DNA of 48,290 bases from Nostoc sp. S13 (lineage in GTDB: Bacteria; Cyanobacteriota; Cyanobacteriia; Cyanobacteriales; Nostocaceae): assembly GCF_029379315.1 (NCBI RefSeq), contig NZ_JAQYWQ010000045.1:1-48290 (forward strand). The letters run 5' to 3'. Shown piece by piece: positions 16,686 through 25,203 of this stretch (the stretch's first letter is position 1; the number at the start of each line of letters is the position of its first letter). Both the position numbers and the translations under genes were made by a program. The notes beneath the pieces are model-generated. The model did not search any database. It worked only from the letters and a program-made list of their open reading frames with translations, and was not told the origin of the DNA.

Positions 16686-17650
16686 CGAGTTTCTTCCTCC
16701 TGCCAGTTACAGCCACACAAACCAAAAATTTCAGCAAACACACGCTCTGGAATGCCTTCACTCTTCTCTAGAATCACCTGAACTGTATAGTTAATTTTTT
16801 TAGTCATCTGGATTGGTAGAACATCAATTGCATTTTCCATCCAGTTAACCAAGACTTCCTCAGATAAAGGGTCAATCATCGGTAGCCTAATGGGAATATG
16901 AGGTTTCCATACCAGATCGAGTTGATCTGCAAACCCAAGATTCCAAGTGTTGACACAACCATCTTGGTCAAGCAAAAACATCAGTAGAAAAAATTCGTTG
17001 CTTGAGCAAATTGTCTGTGGGGTTGAGTTTACCAAGGGCAACCAAAAATCACAGATTAATTCGTGCAGATAGGTTTCATCGATACATTCGAGATCGTGAA
17101 AGACTAAGATGATATGTTGATTTTTCAATTGAGCAACTACATTCCTGGCAATCTCCTCATGGGATGAAAAATCTTGTACTCCAATCCGACGACCCAACTC
17201 TCTCCATAAGGCTGCAATATCAGTTCTAAGTGCCCGGCGTGAGAGATGAAATGGGATTGGGGGAGTCACTGTACTTTCAGGAATTTTCTGTAACAAACGC
17301 TTCAGTAACCAGATTTGACCATATTCTGGCGAACCATGAACTAAGAAAGCTCCTATACGTTTTTCTGTAATAAATTCTCGGAACAACTGTACCTGTGCTA
17401 TGTAGTTGAGGCGAAACAGTTCACTGTGTATTCGCTCACTCTCGCAAGACCTCTCAATAATCAGAATCTGTTTCAGGAGGCGATCGCGCTCTACCTCAAC
17501 CCGCTTAATCTCCTTGTCTAGCTGAAAAGCTACTGAAGCCCCCGCTTCTATGGCGTGTTGATTCCTCAACAACCTTATCTTCTCGCTAAACGTATCGTAG
17601 TGTTGTTGAAGTTCTTCCCGTTGTTGTTGTAAATGCCGAACTGAGAACAT
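16670..17650 (-). CDS. Inactive-STAND-like protein with N-terminal coiled coil
   Basis: 326 residues. Residues about 1-65 are a coiled coil (EELQQHYDTFSEKIRLL, AGASVAFQLDKEIKR, EVERDRLLKQ). Residues about 85-320 resemble a STAND NTPase core in which the P-loop has decayed: FLVHGSPEYGQIWLLKRLL (103-121) has GQIW where GK[ST] is needed. A Walker-B-like strand IILVFHDLECID (180-191) follows, with hydrophobic strands and helices typical of the fold, and DPLSEEVLVNWM near the winged region. I infer the 'inactive STAND' class known from cyanobacterial conflict systems: a scaffold that presents partners rather than a working NTPase. Its coiled coil is clearly related to that of the zinc-ribbon protein encoded 180 bases upstream. 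It overlaps moxR by 16 bases. Confidence 0.75.
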   Translation of the reverse strand: MFSVRHLQQQREELQQHYDTFSEKIRLLRNQHAIEAGASVAFQLDKEIKRVEVERDRLLKQILIIERSCESERIHSELFRLNYIAQVQLFREFITEKRIGAFLVHGSPEYGQIWLLKRLLQKIPESTVTPPIPFHLSRRALRTDIAALWRELGRRIGVQDFSSHEEIARNVVAQLKNQHIILVFHDLECIDETYLHELICDFWLPLVNSTPQTICSSNEFFLLMFLLDQDGCVNTWNLGFADQLDLVWKPHIPIRLPMIDPLSEEVLVNWMENAIDVLPIQMTKKINYTVQVILEKSEGIPERVFAEIFGLCGCNWQEEETRWLEL

Positions 17651-17756
17651 CTGTGAGTTTTTATACCCAACTATTGAGATATTACTATTTTTATTAGAGG
17701 CTGTTTTCTAGTTGCTCGATCCGTTAGACTTATCCACAAATAAACCTCAAAATAGC

Positions 17757-17864
17757 TGAAACCCTTACATAGCTGGCTTTTTAGCTTATATAAAACAGGA
17801 ACCTCTAAAACCCTCTCCAGAGCTAGGTTTCAGCCAAATAAAGTTCTCATTTCCGGATAAGTCT
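17757..17864. repeat. Candidate small mobile repeat at the 3' end of the zinc-ribbon gene
   Basis: Near-inverted ends GCTGAAACCC (about 17757) and AGGTTTCAGC (about 17824) bracket about 70 bases with an AGCTGGC/GAGCTAG-like inner pairing. The right part, 17816-17864, is the copy of the window-edge repeat and contains the stop codon of the zinc-ribbon ORF. It looks like a MITE-type element; its ends are uncertain. Confidence 0.5.
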
Positions 17865-18123
17865 GTTGAGTAAGTTGTGTTCTTTCAGCTTCAGCATTTT
17901 CAATCTGCTTTTCTAACTGAAACTTTACGACAGCACCGGATTCTATCACTAAATCTAACCGTAGGCGGCTCAACTTCTGACTTAATAAATCATACTGTTC
18001 CTGGAGGCTTTCGATAAAACGGTTTCTGAGTAATGGTGTGAGTGTTTGTCCACACTTAATACAAAACTTATTGTCATCAGGATTAAAGGGGTTTGAACAA
18101 CTGGTATTGCAACAGTAAAGCAT
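17830..18123 (-). CDS. Zinc-ribbon/coiled-coil protein, probably truncated
   Basis: 97 residues. The N-terminus has a zinc ribbon, Cys pairs CNTSC and CIKC (about residues 5-9 and 21-24), of the type that opens many Nostoc Ser/Thr kinases, including the LTPLLRNRF join after it. Instead of a kinase, a coiled coil follows (about 37-87) that matches the upstream part of the iSTAND protein: QEQYDLLSQKL against QQHYDTFSEKI, GAVVKFQLEKQIE against GASVAFQLDKEIK. The last ten residues and stop lie in the repeat shared with base 1-49, so the original C-terminal domain is probably lost. First gene of the leftward conflict cluster by position. May act as an adaptor binding the iSTAND protein through the shared module (inference). 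Confidence 0.7.
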   Translation of the reverse strand: MLYCCNTSCSNPFNPDDNKFCIKCGQTLTPLLRNRFIESLQEQYDLLSQKLSRLRLDLVIESGAVVKFQLEKQIENAEAERTQLTQQTYPEMRTLFG

Positions 18124-18308
18124 ATTTGGGAATAAGCAGATGGTGTCTATTAAGTTTTCCCATTTTCTGCTGACTGGGTTTCACGAGTCTTTATATTTTT
18201 GAGCAGATTTACTTCTAGTGGCGGCTACAGTCTCAAGTTACTTTTGCTAGCGTAGTGATATAGAGGTTATCGCTCCCCAGTAAGCGGCTGGAAGCAAAAG
18301 GATTATAT

Positions 18309-19184
18309 ATGGCTCATTTAAATCAGCGTCGCTCCCAAAATGTCAACGGCGATTTTTATGTAGATAGTACCTGTATTGATTGTGATACCTGTCGCTGGAT
18401 GACTCCTGAAGTGTTTTCTCGTGTTGATGAACAGTCGGTAGTTTATCATCAACCAACGAATGAGGTAGAAAGATTAGCAGCGCTTGAAGCACTTTTAGCT
18501 TGTCCTACTAGTTCTATTGGCACAGTTGAGAAACCAAAAGATATCAAAGTTGCCCAACAAAAGTTTCCCATATTAGTAGCGGAAAATGTTTATCACTGCG
18601 GCTATCATTCTGAAAAATCTTACGGTGCTGCTAGCTATTTAATTCAACTTCCAGAAGGTAACATTTTGGTCGATTCTCCCCGGTTTACGCCGCCTTTAGT
18701 CAAGCGTTTAGAAGAACTGGGGCCAATTCGTTATATGTACCTAACTCATAAGGATGATGTAGCAGATCATCAAAAATTTGCCGAGCATTTTCAGTGCGAT
18801 CGCATCCTTCATAGTGATGATATTACTGCGGATACTCGCAATGTGGAAATACAGCTAACTGGTTCAGAATCATTTGCCTTGACTCCAGATTTATTAATTA
18901 TCCCAGTTCCTGGTCACACCAAAGGACAAACTGTTCTACTTTATCAAAATAAGTTCCTGTTCTCTGGCGACCATCTCGCTTGGTCAGAAAACTTACACCA
19001 ACTGGTTGCATTCCACAGTGCCTGCTGGTATTCTTGGTCAGAACAGACTAAATCAATGCGGAACTTGGCTAATTACTCTTTTGAGTGGGTGCTACCAGGT
19101 CATGGGCGAAGGTTTCATGCTGATCGGGAAACCATGCGCCAGCAGATGCACAAGTGTATTGAGTTGATGGAATCTTTGAATTGA
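18309..19184 (+). CDS. Ferredoxin-like domain fused to metallo-beta-lactamase-fold hydrolase
   Basis: 291 residues. Residues about 15-75 form a small Fe-S domain with Cys22, Cys25 and Cys28 (CIDCDTC) and a later CP (LLACPTSS), as in [3Fe-4S]/[4Fe-4S] ferredoxins. The rest is an MBL-fold domain: SYLIQLPEGNILVDSP, the metal motif as THKDDVADH (a variant of HxHxDH), VPGHTKGQTVLL and FSGDHLAWS, and a final LPGHG. The first motif has Lys in place of the second His, so it may bind one metal or use different ligands. Substrate unknown; homologues of this fusion are common in cyanobacteria. It is monocistronic, divergent from the conflict cluster. Confidence 0.87.
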   Translation: MAHLNQRRSQNVNGDFYVDSTCIDCDTCRWMTPEVFSRVDEQSVVYHQPTNEVERLAALEALLACPTSSIGTVEKPKDIKVAQQKFPILVAENVYHCGYHSEKSYGAASYLIQLPEGNILVDSPRFTPPLVKRLEELGPIRYMYLTHKDDVADHQKFAEHFQCDRILHSDDITADTRNVEIQLTGSESFALTPDLLIIPVPGHTKGQTVLLYQNKFLFSGDHLAWSENLHQLVAFHSACWYSWSEQTKSMRNLANYSFEWVLPGHGRRFHADRETMRQQMHKCIELMESLN

Positions 19185-19340
19185 CATTAAATAACTGACT
19201 TTTCATATGATATGAAAAGCCCACGAAAACCTAACTCCCTAATCCCCTTGCCGACGCTCTAAAGGGTAAAATTTAAAGTGTCTCCTAAAAGGAGAGAGAT
19301 TTAGAGAGAGGTCAGACTGTATTGTATACAAACGAGCGTA

Positions 19341-19430
19341 GGCGTAGCCCGCACTTCTCTACGAGACGCTGCGCGTAGCTTGCTTCCCCGTAGGGGTACA
19401 ACAAAGCTCAGTCACCGTCGTAGACATCGC
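19341..19430. repeat. Dispersed repeat, about 90 bases, copy A
   Basis: From GGCGTAGCCCGCACTTCTCT to AGACATCGC. It aligns along its whole length with 28973-29068 in the same orientation, with a 6-base gap and scattered substitutions. Lies in the 287-base gap before dhaK. Confidence 0.9.
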
Positions 19431-19471
19431 TATAACCTGGATTTTAGCACCCTTTTAACTAGACACGGATT

Positions 19472-20545
19472 ATGAAAAAGCTGATCAACAAGCCGGAAGA
19501 TTTTGTGCGAGAAAGTCTAGAAGGTATGGCGGTAGCTCATTCCGATTTAATTAAATTGAATTATGATCCCGCTTTTGTCTATCGAGCCGATGCACCTATA
19601 CAGGGTAAAGTAGCAATTATTTCTGGTGGTGGCAGTGGACATGAACCAATGCACGCTGGCTTCGTGGGCAAAGGAATGCTTGATGCAGCTTGTCCTGGGG
19701 AGGTTTTCACTTCACCTACTCCTGACCAAATGCTAGAAGCAGCCAAGCAAGTAGATGGCGGTTCTGGTATCCTTTATATCGTCAAAAATTACAGTGGCGA
19801 TGTCATGAACTTTGAGATGGCAACGGAGTTAGCTCGTGGTGAGGGCATTCGCGTGCTAAATATTTTGATTGATGACGATGTGGCTGTGAAAGATAGTCTC
19901 TATACCCAAGGACGCCGGGGTGTAGGAACAACAATACTGGCGGAAAAAATTTGTGGTGCAGCCGCAGAGGTGGGGTATGATTTGCCACAAATAGCAAATT
20001 TATGTCGCCGAGTAAATCTGAATGGGCGGAGTATGGGAATTGCTCTAACATCCTGTACAGTGCCCGCGAATGGAACGCCAACATTTGAATTGAGCGATCG
20101 CGAAATCGAATTAGGTATCGGTATCCACGGTGAGCCAGGAATAGAACGCACAGCGATCAAATCAGTAGACGAAATCACCGAAATTTTGACGCGATCGCTC
20201 ATTGAGGATACAGAATACAGCCGCACACTGCGCGAGTGGGATGAAGACAAAGGAGAATGGGTAGACGTAGAACTCATAAATCTCCCATTTGCAAAAGGCG
20301 ATCGCCTGTTAGCATTTGTCAATAGTATGGGTGGAACTCCGGTTTCGGAACTGTATATTGTTTACCGCAAACTCGCCCAAATCTGCGAACAGCAAGGATT
20401 GCAAATTGTGCGAAACTTGATAGGCCCTTACATCACATCTCTAGAAATGCAAGGTTGCTCCATTACCCTGCTGAAGTTAGATGATGAGATGATCCGGCTA
20501 TGGGATGCACCAGTAAAAACGCCAAGTTGGCGCTGGGGAATTTAA
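19472..20545 (+). CDS. dhaK: Dihydroxyacetone kinase subunit DhaK
   Basis: 357-residue dihydroxyacetone-binding subunit. It holds the triose through a covalent hemiaminal bond to a His, here in [11 protein letters not shown] (about residues 210-220). Other marks: [20 protein letters not shown] (about 49-68), [29 protein letters not shown] and DDVAVKD. It forms glycolytic dihydroxyacetone phosphate with DhaL. The ATG at 19472 was chosen over none nearby; dhaL starts 17 bases after the stop, so the two are an operon. Length is normal for DhaK of the two- or three-subunit kinases. Confidence 0.95.
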   Translation: MKKLINKPEDFVRESLEGMAVAHSDLIKLNYDPAFVYRADAPIQGKVAIISGGGSGHEPMHAGFVGKGMLDAACPGEVFTSPTPDQMLEAAKQVDGGSGILYIVKNYSGDVMNFEMATELARGEGIRVLNILIDDDVAVKDSLYTQGRRGVGTTILAEKICGAAAEVGYDLPQIANLCRRVNLNGRSMGIALTSCTVPANGTPTFELSDREIELGIGIHGEPGIERTAIKSVDEITEILTRSLIEDTEYSRTLREWDEDKGEWVDVELINLPFAKGDRLLAFVNSMGGTPVSELYIVYRKLAQICEQQGLQIVRNLIGPYITSLEMQGCSITLLKLDDEMIRLWDAPVKTPSWRWGI

Positions 20546-20561
20546 CTAATTACGAATTAAT

Positions 20562-21200
20562 ATGGTAACTCAGGCGCAGATATTGCAATGGTTGCAGGCT
20601 TATGCAATCGAGATAGAGCAGAACAAAGCATATTTGACAGAATTAGATGCTGCGATCGGAGATGCTGACCACGGGATCAATATGGATCGTGGCTTCAAAA
20701 AGGTAAGCACTCAGTTACCAACTTTTGCAGACAAGGACATCGGCAACATTTTCAAAGCCGTGAGTATGAGCTTGATTTCTTCTATTGGCGGTGCTAGTGG
20801 CCCTCTTTATGGCACCTGGTTTTTACGAGCCAGTACAGCAGTAGTAGATAAGCAAGAATTAACAGCACAAGATATGTTAGAGCTACTCCAAGCAGGCTTA
20901 GACGGCGTGCTGCAACGTGGCAAAGCGCAACTAGGAGACAAAACAATGGTGGATGTGCTATCTCCGTCCGTAGCAGCTTTTGGGCAGGCTGTAGGAGAAA
21001 GTAAGGGAACGCTGGAAGCTATGCAACAGGCTGTAGCAGCAGCCGAAAGGGGATTGCAAGAAACTATACCGATGCAGGCGAAAAAAGGACGGGCTAGTTA
21101 TCTGGGCGAGAGGAGTGTTGGACATCAAGATCCGGGAGGAACTTCTGCTTATTTGATGTTGAAGAGTTTGTTAGCGGTGTTAGAAAGTTCTGGGGAATAA
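20562..21200 (+). CDS. dhaL: Dihydroxyacetone kinase subunit DhaL
   Basis: 212-residue nucleotide subunit. DAAIGDADHGINMDRGF (about residues 28-44) gives the three Asp that bind two Mg ions, and SSIGGASGPLYGTWFL and GDKTMVDVLSP follow, with the C-terminal SYLGERSVGHQDPGGTSA loop. In PTS-type enzymes ADP stays bound to DhaL and is re-phosphorylated by DhaM. No dhaM, ptsI or ptsH follows within this window, so the phosphate donor is unclear from context. Operon partner of dhaK. Confidence 0.94.
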   Translation: MVTQAQILQWLQAYAIEIEQNKAYLTELDAAIGDADHGINMDRGFKKVSTQLPTFADKDIGNIFKAVSMSLISSIGGASGPLYGTWFLRASTAVVDKQELTAQDMLELLQAGLDGVLQRGKAQLGDKTMVDVLSPSVAAFGQAVGESKGTLEAMQQAVAAAERGLQETIPMQAKKGRASYLGERSVGHQDPGGTSAYLMLKSLLAVLESSGE

Positions 21201-21603
21201 CGCTGGCTGTATTAAAGGGATAAATGGCTCACTATAAACGTTTCCACAAGCTAGTTTGAGTTATTTATCTTGCGTAGTCGCGGCTATCTTTATGAAGACC
21301 GTCCAAGATAACCAGACAACCTTATACATTTCAATATTTCTGCAACAAACTAAATGTATCGTTAATGCTCCGCTTTCTCTTGAAATTTTTTTAATTAAAC
21401 TCTTTCATTCTCAGTTACTTTAGATTAACTTCATAAAGTTTCGTCTTCTAAGTCAGTAGAGGCTGTTTTAATAATTCAGTAAATATTGGGTGTTCACATC
21501 CTCACAAAGATCATAAATTTATCTTAATGCTTTCTGATTAGGTGTAGCACCGAAGTACAGCACTGAATAGTTTTGCCTCATTGAAAAAGAGAGGGTAACT
21601 AAC
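21201..21603. other. Intergenic region after dhaL
   Basis: 403 bases, AT-rich, no ORF or RNA gene recognised. It should contain the promoter of the broken gene at 21604. Confidence 0.5.
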
Positions 21604-22192
21604 ATGACATCTTTTGAATCGAATGAAATTAATGCGATTGAAGTAGATAACGTCACGTTTGAAACTGTGGTATCAGAGAGGGTATTGACCATCCCAGAAG
21701 CGAAGTGCGGTGTTTATACTCCTGTACAGCTTGGTATTCGTATTACTAATAATACGCAAAGTTTTTTTTACTTTTCATCCTATGTTTATTCGATGTTTCC
21801 AGAAATGATACCACCAGATAGTCAAGTCATGGTAACAGGTTTGCACACTTCCAACTCTGATTTATTCTAACGGAAATCTAATAGAAATTGACTGTGATAT
21901 GTTGCGACTGAGAGTTAAAGGAAAGCCTTATTATTCAGTTGCATCTAGAGAAAGCAAATTTTTTAGTTTTGAGACCTTCCTTTCCCGAAGATTTTTCAAG
22001 TTACAACTAAAAATTTATAACGAGGCAGGCGGTTTTTTTTATTTTCGCAACCTAAATCATGGTAAACACCAACTTCAGATCTCGTATAAAAAAACTGGTC
22101 TACTACCAATATTACTACCAGAAGAAAGAGCTTCAGCAAGAGCTTGGGCTGGAGAGGTGACTATACCTTTTGTCGATTTTTGTATAGGGTAA
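21604..22192 (+). pseudogene. Frameshifted gene of unknown function
   Basis: Two parts in different frames: 21604-21870 (88 residues) and 21899-22192. The second frame is open further left from about 21842 and reads LPTLIYSNGNLIEIDCDM into the second part, so the two join near base 21850 with a single base gained. Joined length is about 195 residues. The first part has a beta-rich run (VDNVTFETVVSERVLTIPEA, GIRITNNTQSFFYFSSY), the second ends RAWAGEVTIPFVDFCIG. It resembles cyanobacterial hypothetical proteins, but I recognise no domain. The start ATG follows GAGGGTAACTAAC. One sequencing error would restore it. Confidence 0.7.
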
Positions 22193-22336
22193 TATTTAAG
22201 AGAATATTAATATTCTTGCCTTGGGGAGATGAAGCAAAGGGCAAAAAGATTTCTGAAAAATCTGTATTTGACAACAAATCATCATTCTTTTTCAGGACAA
22301 TGGGATTAAGCCATGCGCCAACAAATTTGAAAGCGT

Positions 22337-22477
22337 ATGAAAACCTGGAAATCTTTCTATAATAATGGCGATTCTGAACCCTCCACATCCATCCCCGAAT
22401 CCACATCAGCAATCGGACTCTTCGCACTCAGCGCATGGGGTATAGTGAAAGCGCTGAAAATCCGTTTTGACAAATAA
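22337..22477 (+). CDS. Short protein or remnant with a PEP-CTERM-like tail
   Basis: 46 codons from ATG 22337. The last part reads IPESTSAIGLFALSAWGIVK followed by a basic tail ending RFDK, that is, a P-E-(S) motif, a hydrophobic helix and a positive end, the layout of PEP-CTERM sorting signals read by exosortases. It ends two bases before the O-antigen-ligase-like ORF. It could be a tiny membrane protein or the tail of a lost surface protein. The call rests on pattern only. Confidence 0.4.
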   Translation: MKTWKSFYNNGDSEPSTSIPESTSAIGLFALSAWGIVKALKIRFDK

Positions 22478-22479
22478 CT

Positions 22480-22863
22480 GTGAACTACCTCTACACAATC
22501 CTATTTTCCCTCAGCATCATTCTCATCAACCCAATCGGTGCAATGCGAGGTGAAATTTGGACTCAACCAAAAGTATTTGCCATTAGCCTTATCTGCATAC
22601 TCAACTTTTTAATGCTTTGGTCAGACAGGGAAGACCTGAAGCTGCCCCAAAGTTGGAAAATTAACAGGTTGCTCTGAGAAATATTTTTGGGAATTGGGTT
22701 GATTTCAACTCTCACTAGTCCCGAACCCTGGCGATCGCTATTTGGTCAAGAACAGATGGGCGATGGCTTGCTTTACTGGCTGCTCATCGCCATCTTCACC
22801 CTCAGCAATAACCTAATGAGAATCACTCTTTTTGGGGGATTGGAACCACCCACTTCGTACTAG
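22480..22863 (+). pseudogene. 5' fragment of an O-antigen ligase/Wzy-like membrane protein gene
   Basis: The frame starts GTG 22480 with hydrophobic YTILFSLSIILINPIGAMRG, then KVFAISLICILNFLML. A TGA at 22675-22677 interrupts, but the same frame continues EIFLGIGLISTLTSPEPWRS, FGQEQMGDGLLYWLLIAIFTL, up to TAG 22861. The TGA probably replaces TGG (Trp). STLTSPEPWRS-FGQ-Q-GDGLL resembles the first outer loop of cyanobacterial O-antigen-ligase-like proteins. The remaining helices are absent, so this is a remnant with both a nonsense change and a 3' loss. Confidence 0.7.
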
Positions 22864-22908
22864 GCGAGCTGATCGTAAACATCGCCTAAAAATTCAAACT
22901 TATCTGAT

Positions 22909-25203
22909 TTAATTGACAACAGATATAGTTTGGATGCGCCATTTACCTCGTTGTCGAATTAAATCATACCGAACTCGCAAATTATCCTTAGAAGAGTTTT
23001 TAAACTCACCATTCTGATATAAGTACGTCGTTTCCTTAACCGTAGCTTCCACTGCGGCACGATCTGCAAATAAATCAATTTTCTCTACAGATTCTACCTT
23101 CAGGCTATGGTCGTACTTGCGGTAGCGGTTGTATGACCTATCCTCTTCAACAGTCTGCCTCAATTGAGCCAAAGCTGAACCAGTTAAAATCTGCTCTAAA
23201 TTATTAATCTCATGATTCGGCCCGAAAGCTGCGGCTTTGGTAGATAGCCAAGTCCGAATGACTTCCTCTGCCGTTATATCTGTTAAAGGCCCATCTGATG
23301 ATTGTGATTTACTGTTTCGATCAGGAATAGATATTGGTGGTTGATTTATCTGTAGAAACAACTCTAAACCACGCCCAGATGGTGTAGGGAAAAACAAATT
23401 TTTTAACCATCCAAAAGTCGTTGTAACTAACACCCAGAAAACTAATATACTCACCAAAGAAATAAACACTCTCCATACCAGCCGTGTTTTCCCTTCTATG
23501 GTGTTAGCAAAAGTTCGCCGCCGCCGGGGACGACGAGAATGAGGACGATTATCTGGTACACGCTCTCGGCTAGCAGATGGAGTAGGTTTTCTTTGCCTAC
23601 GCTTTTGGTTATGACCGGGTGCAGCAGTCTTAGCTGAACCGTTCAAATGGTGATTGGTGCCTCTGCTCATCCGTTCAGCACTAGGAACTTCTGATTTTAC
23701 ACTCCCCGATGAATTCCACATGGGTGATAATAAGTTTGAATATTCGGGTGTTTCTTTTGTTGGTGTTTCAGGCAAATCTAGATCAGGTGTTCTGCTGTAA
23801 TTAAATTGCCCGGAAGTCTTAGTTGAATTATTCTGGAAACGGGGATTATTTGTCTGCGGCTGGGGAAAATGCTGGGGGTTAATTACAGCCCATTCATTAG
23901 TTGTTTCTGCATCCGTTGGCAGTGCTTCTAAATAAGCTTGCACCTGTTGGTTAGCAAAATAATCTTTTAGGAAAGCTTGCTGGTTTGCTAAATCTCGAAA
24001 ATGTGGAAATACTTCGTGTTGTAACCACTGTTCTGCATATAGACACAGCCCCGGTAACAAATCTGGAGAGTCTTGAGATTTTTCTCGAATAAAAGCTAAA
24101 GCTTCGTACTCCTGACTAAGTTCTAAAACACGAGTTGCTTCTTGAGTTTGTCCCAAGAGTAACGCACATAACGACTGCTCTAAATGTACATCTTGGCGCT
24201 TGCCCAGACGGATCAGCATTTGCCTTGCTTGACGAATTAAAGCCGGTTGCCGTTGAGCAAATCCTCGTGCTATCAAGGCATAAACAGCTAAGTAAGTGGC
24301 AACAGCAGAAGGACGTTTGCTTTGGGCTTCAAATAACTTGTGCTGCTCTGCGACTGTTAAGTGGTTGCGTAACTGCTGGATAAATCGCAGAAAGTCATCT
24401 ATATTTAAACCAGAGTCATCATTACTCGTGCCATCAATCCCACCACGATCTTCTAAGAGGTTTTGTAATAATTCCAAGCCTTGGTGTCGTTCGGCAGTCT
24501 TTTCTTGAGGTAGTGCCAGCAACTCCAAAATTCGATATGGTCGTAATTTGTAAAGATCCGCCTGAATTTCTGCCTGAACACTGGAGAACAACCCTTCGCG
24601 GGCTAGCAGTTCTTGACCAGTTTCTAGGGATATGGCGGCATTTTCATAGTTACCTTGCTGCCACTGTTCGCGACCTAATTCTAGACAAGCAAGGGCTACA
24701 GTGAGAACAACATTTGGATGTTCAGCACTTTCGTGGATTTCTTCGTCTACTAAATTATTGCCTTTTCTTGCACTTGTAGTAGTATTTTTATTTACTAAAT
24801 ACGGACGACCTAGTTTTAGTACAAGTTCGTATTCCCCCAACTCTTGCAAAATTAATAAAGCGCCAACTAATTCGTCTTGGGTAATTTCGATGCCCAGACT
24901 CTGCGTGTCAGTACCCCTTTTGGTGCTTTCTGTGCGATTTTCCAGTGCTACTGCGGCAGCAGCAAGGTTATCAGGATCATAGGCGTGGGCAAGATAAAGC
25001 TGATCGTAGGTACTGCGTTGTTTTGGATCTGATAAAACCACGTAAGCTTCTTCTATGAGTTGTTTACGAGAAGAAATTGCAGCCTGAGAATACTCACGTC
25101 GTGGCAATTGTACAATGCGATCGCTATATGCCTGGCGCAATTGTTCATCACTTGCCGCTAACGGTAGTCCTAAAATTCGGTAGTAATCTAGCGGAATTCG
25201 CAC
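22909..25203 (-). CDS. zipN: Cell division protein Ftn2/ZipN (ARC6 homologue)
   Basis: 764 residues. The N-terminus is a J-like domain (PLDYYRILGLPLAASDEQLRQAY to DPKQRSTYDQLY, residues about 4-69) that lacks the HPD tripeptide, as usual in Ftn2, so it should not stimulate DnaK. A long helical middle with repeats follows, then a low-complexity Ser/Pro/Arg linker, one membrane helix (about 583-607, FISLVSILVFWVLVTTTFGW) and a C-terminal IMS/DUF4101 domain (EEVIRTWLSTKAAAFG to KWRIQTISVV). In cyanobacteria this protein tethers FtsZ to the membrane and organises the divisome; the plastid version is ARC6. Monocistronic by context. Length and domain order are as expected. Confidence 0.93.
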   Translation of the reverse strand: MRIPLDYYRILGLPLAASDEQLRQAYSDRIVQLPRREYSQAAISSRKQLIEEAYVVLSDPKQRSTYDQLYLAHAYDPDNLAAAAVALENRTESTKRGTDTQSLGIEITQDELVGALLILQELGEYELVLKLGRPYLVNKNTTTSARKGNNLVDEEIHESAEHPNVVLTVALACLELGREQWQQGNYENAAISLETGQELLAREGLFSSVQAEIQADLYKLRPYRILELLALPQEKTAERHQGLELLQNLLEDRGGIDGTSNDDSGLNIDDFLRFIQQLRNHLTVAEQHKLFEAQSKRPSAVATYLAVYALIARGFAQRQPALIRQARQMLIRLGKRQDVHLEQSLCALLLGQTQEATRVLELSQEYEALAFIREKSQDSPDLLPGLCLYAEQWLQHEVFPHFRDLANQQAFLKDYFANQQVQAYLEALPTDAETTNEWAVINPQHFPQPQTNNPRFQNNSTKTSGQFNYSRTPDLDLPETPTKETPEYSNLLSPMWNSSGSVKSEVPSAERMSRGTNHHLNGSAKTAAPGHNQKRRQRKPTPSASRERVPDNRPHSRRPRRRRTFANTIEGKTRLVWRVFISLVSILVFWVLVTTTFGWLKNLFFPTPSGRGLELFLQINQPPISIPDRNSKSQSSDGPLTDITAEEVIRTWLSTKAAAFGPNHEINNLEQILTGSALAQLRQTVEEDRSYNRYRKYDHSLKVESVEKIDLFADRAAVEATVKETTYLYQNGEFKNSSKDNLRVRYDLIRQRGKWRIQTISVVN

